A stretch of 40,855 bases of DNA from Lentilactobacillus kosonis (GTDB lineage Bacteria; Bacillota; Bacilli; Lactobacillales; Lactobacillaceae), in the NCBI RefSeq assembly GCF_003864335.1, contig NZ_BEXA01000009.1:1-40855 (forward strand). Direction: 5' to 3'. Numbering within the stretch: the stretch's first letter is position 1; every line of letters starts with the position of its first letter. The notes below the pieces were generated by a model. The model worked only from the letters and a program-made list of their open reading frames with translations, did not search any database and was not told where the DNA came from. The position numbers and the translations under genes are program-made. This document shows positions 26,301 through 36,201 of the stretch, in pieces.

Positions 26301-28850
26301 GAGTATTTGGTGCGATTAGTAAAACGGCTGGCAGTATTTGGCGTGGAATCTCTAAGACTATTAGTAGTGTCGTACATGCTATTTCTAAGACTGTCGGTAG
26401 TGTATGGCGTGCAATCGCTAAAACTACGGGTAGTGTATGGAAGACCATCAAGAAGTACGTGGTTGATCCAGTGCTATCAATTGATCGAACGATCATCAAA
26501 GTAATCAAAGGTACCATTGTTAAGACGGTTAGAAGTGCCTGGTCAATAATTCGGAAAGCCACTGATACTACTTGGAAGCTAATTAAGAAGTACGTGGTTA
26601 ATCCGGTTACTGACATATATCGCACAGTTAATCGAGTGATTCGCGGCACAGTAGTTAAAGTAGCTAGAAGTGCTTGGAACGTGATTAAGAGTGCAACATC
26701 TGAAGCATGGAAGTTAATTAAACGTTATGTAGTAAATCCGGTTAATGATATTTATAAATCAGTTCGAAAAGGATTAAATTCCATTAGCAATTATTGGCGC
26801 AAGATCTGGAATAGTGTGGTTAAATTCACTGAAAATATTTGGACGTCAATTAAGAAAAAGGTGACTGGTGGCTTGTCGGCCATTGCTAAAGTCATTAACA
26901 CTGGGATTAAAGCTATTAACTGGGTCATCAGTAAATTTGGTGGCAAAAAGACCACCATTGGTTATTTACCAACCCATTATGCACAAGGTACTGGTAATGC
27001 AGGTCGACGTAATCCAATTACTAAACCAACCCACGTTATGCTAAATGACGGTCACGATTCTCCTCAGACGGGCAATAAAGAAATGGCGATTTTACCTAAT
27101 GGCCAATCATTTATTCCCCAGAAGTCGAACTGGGAAGGCATTGTGCCGGCTGGAACTGAAGTCTTAAATGCCACTGAGACTAGAAACGTGTTGCATAGTG
27201 CTGGAGTAATGCATTACGCCGACGGAACTGGACTATTAGGTAATATTGGTTCTTGGATTGGTGGCAAAGTTAGTGGTGCTGTGGATGCCGTTAAGGGTGC
27301 CTTTGGTACCATGAAAGATTTAGTTTCAACTGCGGGTAAAATTTTATCGCACCCCATCGATTCACTGAAGAACTTTTTTACCGATAAATTGAACTTTAAA
27401 AGCATCGGCGGTGACGTGCAACAAGGTTTGGCCGGTATGTTTAAAAACAATGTGGTTGGTCAGGCTACGTCATGGTGGAAAGCCGTATGGGACTTAATTA
27501 ATAATGCCATTGGCGCTGGTGACGATGATGCCGCCGGTGGGCCAATTACACATAGTCCTGGTGCCGGCTGGGTAATTACATCTGGTTTTGGTAATCGTGG
27601 CGCAGTCGCTGGTGGTTTCAGTCAACATGACGGTGTCGATTACAGTGGTGCTAAGACCGTTCACTCTATGAATACTGGGATTGTGTCACATGCTGGTGGT
27701 GCTCCTGCTGGTTGGGGTGGTGCTAACGGTATTGGTGAAAACTTAGTTATTGGTGGCGGTGGCCTGAACTATATCTATCAAGAATTAAACGGTAAATATA
27801 ATTCTGGAGCTAAGTTATTAGTAAATAAAGGTGACCACGTTAAGGCTGGTCAAGCTATTGCTGTTCTTGGCCCCAGTGGTACTCATGTCCACGTTGGTGC
27901 CACTAAACACCCGATGTTTTCTATTGGTGGTTCTTCAACTGCTGGATGGCTAGATCCTACTAAGATTAAGCAATCAGCAGTTAAAGATAGTGACAGCGAT
28001 AAGAAGAAGGATAACAGTCCTAAAGTTTCTGGTACGTTAGAAAAATTTGTTAAGAATCAACTGGGTTCAGGCATGTTCGATTGGATTGCTAAACATTTAG
28101 CTCCACTAACCGAAGGTCTTGGTGGTTTAGGCGACGTGAAGGGTAACTATAATCCTGAAATGATTCGTAAAGCTGCTGAAGCTATGCACGTTGATCCATC
28201 CGATGCTTATATCAAATTATTACAAGCTGTTATTCAATCAGAATCTGGTGGACGAAATGTTGTTCAACAAATTCATGATGTGAACTCTGGCGGTAATGAA
28301 GCACGGGGTATTTTACAATACACTCCACCGACGTTTAAAGCCTATGCTATGAAAGGCCATACCAACATTATGAATCCTTATGATCAGTTGCTAGCGTTCT
28401 TTAACAACTCGGCTTGGAAGAGTGCGATTGGTATGACAACTATTTGGGGTCATCGAAAAGCCGATTGGTTACACTCTGGGCCACAAGGTCATAGACGTTA
28501 TGCCAATGGTGGCATTGTCGATAAAAAACCAAATGGTGGAAGTAGCTGAAAACAATAAACCAGAAGCCATTATTCCGATGGACTTAACTAAACGTTCACG
28601 AGGCTGGGAATTGATTGGTAAAGTGGCAGCTTCATTTGCTACTCAACAATCACAGCCAGCTTTTACCAGTGGTGATAATCATGATGATTACGTTAGTCGT
28701 GACCAGTTCAACACATTATTGACGACTTTAAATGAATTTATGCAGTTAGTTGCAAGTAAACCATCTGGCATCAGTGAGCGCCAAGTTTATGATGCATATA
28801 ACCGCCAAAAAGGTCGTCATTATCAACTAGATTCGATTAAGAAAGGATAG
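23392..28850 (+). CDS. tape measure protein with M23 and lytic transglycosylase domains (frameshifted)
   Basis: About 1,820 residues when three indels are corrected (A missing near 23397-23403 and near 24761; extra A near 28523-28528). Order: long coiled coil (1-280), helical tape region, glycine-rich hydrophobic segment (around 25,770-25,890), then six tandem 11-residue repeats with Trp/Ile (VWNALSKTTGR, VFGAISKTAGS, IWRGISKTISS and so on, from 26,269) passing into 44-residue repeats. Next comes an M23 endopeptidase domain (about 1390-1510: GFGNRG, QHDGVDYSG, HVHVG) and a soluble lytic transglycosylase-like domain (about 1605-1700: QSESGGRNVVQQ, ARGILQY). It sets tail length and opens the wall during injection. 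Restored C-terminus ends LDSIKKG. Confidence 0.93.
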
Positions 28851-28857
28851 GTAAAAC

Positions 28858-31032
28858 ATGAATAGTAACCAATTCAGTTATAAAGGGCTAACTAATACCG
28901 ATATGGGCTTAATCATGGGTAAAGTATTGTTACCAGTTACGCCGGCAATCTCTGAGACTACTCAAATTATCCCTAACCGTTATGGATCGGTTTACCAGGG
29001 TAGTTCATACGGTTCAATGACCATTACGGTACCTATCTATTACCGTACTCCAGGCCAATATCTGTATCGTAGTGATGATGGTATTGGCGCCGAGCAAAAA
29101 ATTCGTGAGATCAGTGCTATGCTGATTGACCCACAAGAACCACGGGGTACCGAATATCCTTTGATATTTGGAGATCTACCTGACGTTACTTTTTACGCGC
29201 ATATCACTAGCATTGCTGACCCTGAGCAGATAAACGATGGGGTAGCGGATTGGTCAAGTACGATCATATTTGAATGTTCCGATCCACGCGGCTTCTTGGC
29301 ACAACAAGATTTCAGTGTGCCAGATACCACCGCAGTGATTCCGGTTAAAGGCAACACGCCAGTAGGGTCAATTATAGTGGCCACATTTAATCAGGATGTT
29401 AAGACCTTTACTGTTGTCAAAGATACGGGTGAGCAATCAACCGAGTTCGTTCAGCTAGGTGGTGACAATGATTTGGATGGTGATACTTCCGGCAGTGGGA
29501 CTGATAAGACCCGATTGTTAGTTGACGATCCATGTACCACCCTGTCGACTTGGACAAAGATTACTAAAGATGCTAACCCAGTTAGTACCGTAAACATTGA
29601 TATTGATGGCACCATGGCTTCAACAGATTTGTCACTGCGGGCAGCGGTTAAAAATGCTGATAAAGGTCAATATGACTTCGGTACCACCGGCCATGATAAC
29701 TGGTACGGGCCAGCCGAATTACACCAGGCACTTACTTACTCACCTAAGAATTGGAAGATGTCGGTGCGATTGCATCATACCAAAATTAAAGGTAAGCATA
29801 ATTATCGGGCTATGGGAAAAGTTGAAGTTTACATCCTGGATACTAAGCAACAAACTTGTGGCCGGATTGGCATGAAAGATATTAAAGGCGGTAGCTATCC
29901 AGTGGCCTATGTTCAATTAGGCCACAACTTTGATAACGGTACAGAAGGTAAAGATTATAAAACACTTTATTATGGCAGTGCCCAGAACTTTGCACATTCT
30001 TCAAATCCATCAAAGGTGGAAGTTACTTATAAAAAATCTAAAAAATACCTGGATAACAATAATCAAATTGATGCTTTTTCTGATTTCTTTGGTCAATTTA
30101 GTATTGTGAAACAATACGTGAAACAGCCAGATGGTACCACTGCGATTAATTGGGGATACTCAATTGACCAGTGGGACGCGACTAAAGGGGTCTATATGGC
30201 TAATGGTCTGCATCTTGGTGGTAATCAGGTGGCCTTTGTTGATACGACTTGCAAATACGATTTTGATTTAAGTACGATTGCTTATTTCACCGTCAAGCAT
30301 GATATTACTGAAGATAAAGCAAAGGTTGATTATCATGATGTATTCCAGACTATAACCAATTATCATGTTGAAGAATTACTGGATGCGCCAAGTTCGGTAA
30401 CCACAAATGATAGTGGCCAAAATGTTGGGGGATCCGGTACTGCGACCGATAAAACAGGGGTGCCACCACAACCGGGTGATACTCCTGAAAAGTACACGAT
30501 TGAAGCAACTGGAACATTTACCTTCAACATGAATGTGCGAGTAAGAAATACTCCGGCCATGAGTGATGCGGGCGTGGCCACATATTCAAGTGGCCAGTCG
30601 GTGGCATATGATCAGAAGGTGTACGCCGATAAACATTATTGGCTATCCTATATTTCTTATTCAGGTGGTCGAAGATATGTACCTTACTTTGGTGCCGAGA
30701 ATAATACGATTGGCGGTACTGATAGCAATCCAGTGAACCCAGTTAAACCAGCCAATGATGCAACTTCTGGGGATAATACTAAGGTTCCAGATCAGAGTTC
30801 TAACAACAATGATATGTCTGACTTTGACCAACAGGTATTTCATGCTGGTGATGAAGTGCATATTGATTGTGATACTGGTCACGTGTTTTTAAACAATGAA
30901 CCCGCTGACTATTTAATTTCACCACAATCAACGTTTTTTATGCTAGATGGTGGCGTAGACAATACATTGGCCTTTGAACCCAGTTCACCGGATGTCGATA
31001 TTACTATCAGTGTCAGGCCAGCAATTCAATAG
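28858..31032 (+). CDS. distal tail protein (Dit), long form with carbohydrate-binding insertions
   Basis: The protein has 724 residues, much longer than a minimal Dit (about 250). The N-terminal part (1-155: FSYKGLTNTDMGLIMGKVLL, PNRYGSVYQGSSYGSMTITV, IIFECSDPRGF) and the last 60 residues (LNNEPADYLISPQSTFFMLD...) form the Dit ring. Between them lie a beta-sandwich-like insertion (about 215-500) and an SH3_5-like module (about 548-620: SGQSVAYDQKVYADKHYWLS, RRYVPY). Such evolved Dits bind host saccharides and assist adsorption. Intact frame. Confidence 0.9.
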   Translation: MNSNQFSYKGLTNTDMGLIMGKVLLPVTPAISETTQIIPNRYGSVYQGSSYGSMTITVPIYYRTPGQYLYRSDDGIGAEQKIREISAMLIDPQEPRGTEYPLIFGDLPDVTFYAHITSIADPEQINDGVADWSSTIIFECSDPRGFLAQQDFSVPDTTAVIPVKGNTPVGSIIVATFNQDVKTFTVVKDTGEQSTEFVQLGGDNDLDGDTSGSGTDKTRLLVDDPCTTLSTWTKITKDANPVSTVNIDIDGTMASTDLSLRAAVKNADKGQYDFGTTGHDNWYGPAELHQALTYSPKNWKMSVRLHHTKIKGKHNYRAMGKVEVYILDTKQQTCGRIGMKDIKGGSYPVAYVQLGHNFDNGTEGKDYKTLYYGSAQNFAHSSNPSKVEVTYKKSKKYLDNNNQIDAFSDFFGQFSIVKQYVKQPDGTTAINWGYSIDQWDATKGVYMANGLHLGGNQVAFVDTTCKYDFDLSTIAYFTVKHDITEDKAKVDYHDVFQTITNYHVEELLDAPSSVTTNDSGQNVGGSGTATDKTGVPPQPGDTPEKYTIEATGTFTFNMNVRVRNTPAMSDAGVATYSSGQSVAYDQKVYADKHYWLSYISYSGGRRYVPYFGAENNTIGGTDSNPVNPVKPANDATSGDNTKVPDQSSNNNDMSDFDQQVFHAGDEVHIDCDTGHVFLNNEPADYLISPQSTFFMLDGGVDNTLAFEPSSPDVDITISVRPAIQ

Positions 31033-31048
31033 GAAGGAAGTTAGATAG

Positions 31049-34000
31049 ATGCGTTCTGATGAGTATGTAATTTTGGATAATCAACTAAGAAGAATCGGAC
31101 TATTATCCAACCGGGTCAGAGCCGGCACCCCGTTCTGGGGTGATGTAATTGAACAATCCATTGCCGAAACGATAGTGCATTTGCCTGGGAAGATTTGAAA
31201 GATACGTTCAATACTTTAAATCTTGCTGCGAACAAGAAAAGTTATGATCATCAATTAACGGGTATGATGATTCCTAGCAATGCACCTGACGCGAAATATA
31301 TCACGGCTGGCAACCACATTTTGTACTATGACGACGAAAACAAACATTATTATGTGTTAAGAATTATCAACGTCGATGAGGTGGCCAAAGATAACGAATA
31401 TCAATTTAGTTTCGATGCGACTAACTTAGCAGAATGGAAACTAGCGCGGACGATTCCAGCGGCAATGAGTGAAGACGCCATTAATGCCCAGACAGTTTTA
31501 GTAATTTGTTGGCTAAGTCTGGTTGGCGATTAGAGTTTAATAGCCGTTCAAATATTACCTTAAAAGAAGAATTTGACGGCACTAGTTCAGCTCAATCCTA
31601 CTTGCAACAATTGGCTGCGGATTACAATGTTGAAATTGATTGCTATGTTGAACTTAATAATGTGGGTGAGGTTACTGGGCAAGTCGTTGAAGTAACTGAC
31701 CACTTGGGTAGCACATCAGTCCAGCGATTAGATTATCGTCACGACTTGGTTGGCGTTGAGCGTAAATTAGTTGATGATGCTTTAGTTAGTAAACTATATG
31801 TATTAGGTAGCGATGGGGCAACCATTGAAGATGCTAATAACGGGGTAGCTTTTCTGACTGATCCAGATGCTAATGCCAAATACAATCATGATATTAAAGG
31901 TGTTGGTTCTACCTGGTTAGAAGGAACGATTACTTCTGACACCATTCAAAATTCTAGTGGATTATTGGCATGGGGTAAGAAACAATTAGCAATGTATAAT
32001 CACCCACGATATAACTATGACATTACGGTTCGTTCCGATATTAAAGCTGGTTTAGGTGACGATTTTCGGATTGCTGATTTTGCATTAAATCCACCGTTGA
32101 TTGTGGATGCGCGAGTTATTCAAGTTAGCAAGTCGTTATCCGATCCTTCAGTTCACAACTTAACTTTGGGTGAGTATTCGACCATATCACCAAGAAAAAT
32201 TGCGCCAAATAGTGATAGTGCTGACGATATTGAAAAATTACGGCAAGAAATGAATACTGCTGATAATCAATTGACTGAAGACGTCACCGCAGTTAAAACT
32301 GACGTTACTCAGGCGAAATCTGACGCCCAAAATGCTAAGGACGTGGCCAACGATGCACAACAAAGTGCCACAGAAGCCAGTGGTAAAGCAGATACAGCCA
32401 CAAAAATGCTGAAACAGCTCAAACCACCGCTGAAGGTGCCGAAGTTAAAGCAACTACCGCACAAACTACTGCGGAGACGGCTAACACTGCTGCCCAAGCT
32501 GCTGATCAAAAAGCGGCGACTGCCCAGACAACTGCTAAGGATGCTAAAGATACCGCCGATAACACGCATCAACTCGTCTTAACGGTGACCGATGATATTA
32601 ACCAGGTCAAAAAAACATATTTTGCTGATGATGTATATTTTCAGCCAGATACGCCAGCTAGTCCTAGTGATGGTTCAATTTGGTTTAAGACATCGGCTAA
32701 AAGTAACTGGTTAAATTGGCGTAATGATGATAATGACAGTGCTCCGGATCCTAGTGAAGAAACCCATACAGAAGTCATTGATGTTCAAGTACCTAATGAC
32801 GGCATTATTGCCAATGCTTCAGGTTCATTTACGTGGAATGGTCAACAACCAATTGCCACATCACCTAGTTTGGCGGCGCATGTTAGTGCGTATACTTACA
32901 ATGGTTTATCGGCTACTTATAAAGGTAAGACAATTGCGGATGGATTATTGTGGGTCTTTTATACCAACTATAATGGTTCAACTTCTTACGTACCGGTTAA
33001 GGATTTAAAGAGTGGCAAGCGATTTGGTACTGATAGTAATGCTGGTTCTGACCCGGCGGCTTATCATACTGAGCAACAAACTATCACGGTTGGTGGAAAC
33101 ACTAAAGATGTCACTCACACTGAAACTGTTGATCGAACTGGTCAAGAATGGAACATATCCGGTAAATTTTATAAGTCGAGTGGATCCACGGGAATTTATA
33201 CCGCCCCGCATCAAGCCAATAAGAGTTATAACATCAGTGCTACTTCCGGAAATCCACTGTATTATTATGGCAAAATTTATAGTGATAGTTGGCTATGGAT
33301 AGTGATTAGTTCCGGCGGTTCAACCGTATATGCACCAGCATACAATTGGAATGGCGGTGACGACTTATCTAGTATTAGTGCATTAGGCGTTGATACCAAT
33401 ACTGCCGGAAATTTGCCTGCTCGTGAAACAAAGATAGTGCATGAAACAGTGACTGTCCCTGATACCAGGGCGGATAATGACACCCAATTAGAAATTGATA
33501 CTAGTGATGTTTCGGCTGTATCCGAATATAAAGACGGTTCGTGGAGTGATATACCTTACCAAAAGCAAGTCATTGGGGCTTCGTTAATGGGGGCATCGAT
33601 TGATTCACCACTGATTTCATTAGGTAATGACGGTGCTTTATGGTCAAGTTATTCCTATTCACAACTACCGACCTGGTTTAAACCAATTCAATCAATTGGG
33701 ACGATTGCAATGGCAAAAGGTGAATTAGTAGTAACGGGACAAACTAAACACTATGAGAATGGTCAATGGGGATATTACGATACTGATCAAACGTTTACGA
33801 CGGCCGATGATACTAATTACACCACCACAGTGATCAATGCCGGTGGCATCAAAAACGAAATCCAAACCAGCGATCGGAATAACTTAGTGGCTCGCTCATT
33901 TTTAGATGGTAATGGCTTAACCTTAACGAATGGTGAACGCGGAAATATTACCAATAATATTAGCAACAAGCAGTTTTTAAGCAACACGATTTATAACACG

Positions 34001-34414
34001 ACGACTGGTGATGGGGCTAACGTTAACATTTCGGCTAATGGTGTTGTTCAACGTTCAACATCAGCCACTAAATATAAGTTAGATATTACTAACTATGAGG
34101 AATCGCTTAAAAAAGGTTATGACCTAATTCAGAAGATTAATCCTAAAATGTGGTTTGATAAAGGGCAAGTTGAAGATTATGCCAGGTCATTGACGGATGG
34201 CCAAACTCCTAATCCAGATGACAATTTAAATCGAATCCACGGTTTAATCGCGGAAGATTTGGAGAATGCCGGCATCGATGAGTTTATTACTCGTGGTGCG
34301 GATGGAGAAATTGAAGGAATCGATTACGCTAAGTTATGGACGTTACTGATTCCGGTTTGCAAAGATTTAGATTCACGACTAAAAAAATTAGAGGACAAAT
34401 CAAAGCCTGAATAA
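31049..34414 (+). CDS. tail endopeptidase (Tal) fused to receptor-binding fibre with S74 domain (frameshifted)
   Basis: About 1,120 residues if bases missing near 31184, 31497 and 32405 are restored; the frame then runs uninterrupted from MRSDEYVILDN to the stop at 34414. N-terminal 380 residues: prophage-tail endopeptidase fold (AWEDLKDTFNTLNLAANKKS, NHILYYDDENKHYYVLRI, TITSDTIQNSSGL). Then an Ala/Thr heptad coiled coil (TAQTTAETANTAAQAADQ), two SH3-like wall modules (32.80-33.03 and 33.15-33.35 kb) and a beta-rich stalk. The end (from about 34,070: KMWFDKGQVEDYA, RIHGLIAEDLENAGID) is an S74 intramolecular chaperone, which trims itself after trimerisation. It is the tail tip and likely host-range determinant. 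Confidence 0.88.
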
Positions 34415-34445
34415 GGCTTTTTTATTTTGAAAGGAAGATTTAATT

Positions 34446-34854
34446 ATGATTAACGGAACATTTGATATTGCCAGTGTTTTAACTTTTGTACTAACAGTAA
34501 TTCCAGCTTTATATAAATTATTGCACCCACTGATTCAGGCCAAGATTGACACTGAAATTGATATTCAAACTAAGCACAATATGGAACTGGCCGATAATAT
34601 CGCCAGTGCCGGGGTAGCTGAAATGGCAGTGATGCAAAACTTATCACCGGACGAAAGAAAAAAGAGGCCATCGCTTTGTAATTAATCACATGAACGACTT
34701 AGGTCATGTTATCCCCGCAACCACGGCTAGTGCCAAGGTTGAAGAGGCTTATCAAAATTACAAGAGCAATGGTGGGGATATTCATCAACCAGTTAAGCCA
34801 ACACAAGTCGCAGCTGACCCTGACCCAATTGAAACTGTAAAGGAAGGTAACTAA
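34446..34854 (+). CDS. LLH-family holin (frameshifted)
   Basis: About 136 residues. One N-terminal TM helix (SVLTFVLTVIPALYKLLHPL), then a long amphipathic helix and, after a missing A near 34659-34664, the conserved AIAFVINHMNDLGHVIPAT segment and an acidic tail ending KEGN. This matches the phage holin LLH family. It lies directly before the endolysin and should permeabilise the membrane at lysis. Confidence 0.87.
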
Positions 34855-34856
34855 TT

Positions 34857-35765
34857 ATGACAAGAGAAGTAGCCGATATTTCATCATACCAAGATAGTTC
34901 AGTTGATTATTTAAAGACACTACGTCAATATGCATCTAGTTTATTAGTAAAGCTAACAGAAGGTTCAGCTAACGGTTCAGCTTATATCAATCCTAAAGCT
35001 GGTGCCCAAGTAGCCAATGGTTTACAGGTATTTGAATCAGTAGGTGTTTACCACTTTTTCAAAGCTAATTCACAATTCTATGGCGACAACGACCCAGTTA
35101 ATGAAGCTAAATTCTTTTTAAGCCAGGCAATTAAACTAGGATTGGATAAAACTACCGTTATGATCATTGATGTAGAAGATGCATCAGTGATGGCTGATGC
35201 CACCCATGACGTTAACCTATTTTTGAAATATTTAAATGATCAAGGATACATGAATACGGTGGTCTACGCCTCAGCATCATGGTTTAAAAAAGGCGGCGCC
35301 ACACACTTTATTAACAAAGATGCACTTTATAACAACGCACCTATTTGGGTTGCCAGTTATGGGACAGCTTCAAGTGGAGTTGCTGGAACCAATGCTTGGC
35401 AATATACCGACAATGGTCACGGTCTAAAAGTCGATTTTTCATATGACTTAGACGGGTGCTTGTCAGGAATTGCGGACTACCAAATTAAAACCGTCCCCAA
35501 TGATAAACCAGAAACACCTTCAACTACTCCAGGAGATAATCAATCAGATAATTCTGATCCCTTAGAATCTGGCATGTATGAAGTAATCGCTGATAAAGTA
35601 ACGGTTTATACTGACCCATCTTTAACCGCTACTGCCAGCGAATTATTAACTAAAGGCAGCCGAGTTGTTTGTGTGCCAACTGATACAAAGCAACCATCAT
35701 TAATGATTGGTAGAAGTATGTATCTCAAGGCAGATAAAGACGCAGTTGCATACGTGAAAGGATGA
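34857..35765 (+). CDS. endolysin, GH25 muramidase with C-terminal SH3-like domain
   Basis: The protein has 302 residues, intact. GH25 catalytic domain 1-205: DISSYQ (D7), VYHFFKA, catalytic acidic cluster IDVED (D105, E107), WVASYG, WQYTDNGHG and the closing VDFSYDLDG. A Ser/Thr/Pro/Asn linker (about 217-236) leads to an SH3-like wall-binding domain (YEVIADKVTVYTDPSLTATA...). It hydrolyses the peptidoglycan glycan chain. Start three bases after the holin stop. Confidence 0.94.
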   Translation: MTREVADISSYQDSSVDYLKTLRQYASSLLVKLTEGSANGSAYINPKAGAQVANGLQVFESVGVYHFFKANSQFYGDNDPVNEAKFFLSQAIKLGLDKTTVMIIDVEDASVMADATHDVNLFLKYLNDQGYMNTVVYASASWFKKGGATHFINKDALYNNAPIWVASYGTASSGVAGTNAWQYTDNGHGLKVDFSYDLDGCLSGIADYQIKTVPNDKPETPSTTPGDNQSDNSDPLESGMYEVIADKVTVYTDPSLTATASELLTKGSRVVCVPTDTKQPSLMIGRSMYLKADKDAVAYVKG

Positions 35766-35771
35766 TGTAGC

Positions 35772-36061
35772 ATGCGGTTGTTCGGCTTATCGGTTGAAGA
35801 TATTGCATCACTATTAGGAGTGATCGGCTCAGTTTCTGGGCTAATCTTTTATCTGTTTAGAGTGATTGTAGTGCAACCCATGAGTGATAAGAGTAATGCG
35901 TTAAACAAATCAATCGAATCACTAACGGACGAAGTTAAACAGATGCGGCAAATAGTGAGCAAACCCACGATAACCTTGAGAATGAACTGCATGAGCACGA
36001 AATTAAATTAACTAGGCATGATGAAGAAATTAAAACTTTGTTTAGGAATAGTAAGGATTAG
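35772..36061 (+). CDS. membrane-anchored coiled-coil protein, lysis module (frameshifted)
   Basis: About 96 residues when one base near 35970 is restored. A single TM helix (IASLLGVIGSVSGLIFYLF) is followed by a charged coiled coil (NKSIESLTDEVKQMRQIVSK, then HDNLENELHEHEIKLTRHDE). The layout resembles XhlA-like/haemolysin-type accessory lysis proteins. Downstream of the lysin it probably assists or regulates the holin. Confidence 0.7.
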
Positions 36062-36064
36062 AAA

Positions 36065-36087
36065 AACACACCCATATAGGGTGTGTT
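36065..36087 (+). terminator. hairpin closing the late operon
   Basis: AACACACCC-atata-GGGTGTGTT is a perfect 9-bp stem, four bases past the end of the last lysis gene. The following T-run is weak (TTAAT), so it may act as a partial terminator or RNA stabiliser. Confidence 0.6.
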
Positions 36088-36099
36088 AATACATAAAAG

Positions 36100-36144
36100 A
36101 TGCGACAAAGATGCGACTTTTAAGGGTACTTTTCGATATACACT
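36100..36144 (+). promoter_or_regulatory. putative activator-dependent late promoter, copy 2
   Basis: ATGCGAC (36100-36106), N4, ATGCGAC (36111-36117), TTTT, N5, TACTTTT (36127-36133), N5, TACACT (36139-36144). Every element and spacing matches copy 1 at 11667-11711; only the spacer bases and the weaker -10 differ. It lies 58 bp upstream of the SH3-phosphoesterase gene and after the late-operon hairpin, placing this accessory gene under apparent late control. Confidence 0.6.
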
Positions 36145-36201
36145 AAGCTTTGTAATCCGGCCGGTTACAAAAAAATTAATTTAATTAAGGAGCGTTTTTA
36201 A

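Noticed and set aside
25171..26649. A 492-codon open frame on the minus strand inside the tape measure gene
   Set aside because: It is antisense to a repetitive helical coding region, has no ribosome-binding site and encodes a low-complexity Pro/Leu/Ile product. It is a shadow of the tape measure codon pattern.
32390..32420. Programmed frameshift in the Tal/fibre gene at an A-run
   Set aside because: The run is short, the zero frame continues for about 60 nonsense codons instead of stopping, and the same one-base loss occurs in dozens of other genes here. A sequencing error is the simpler explanation.
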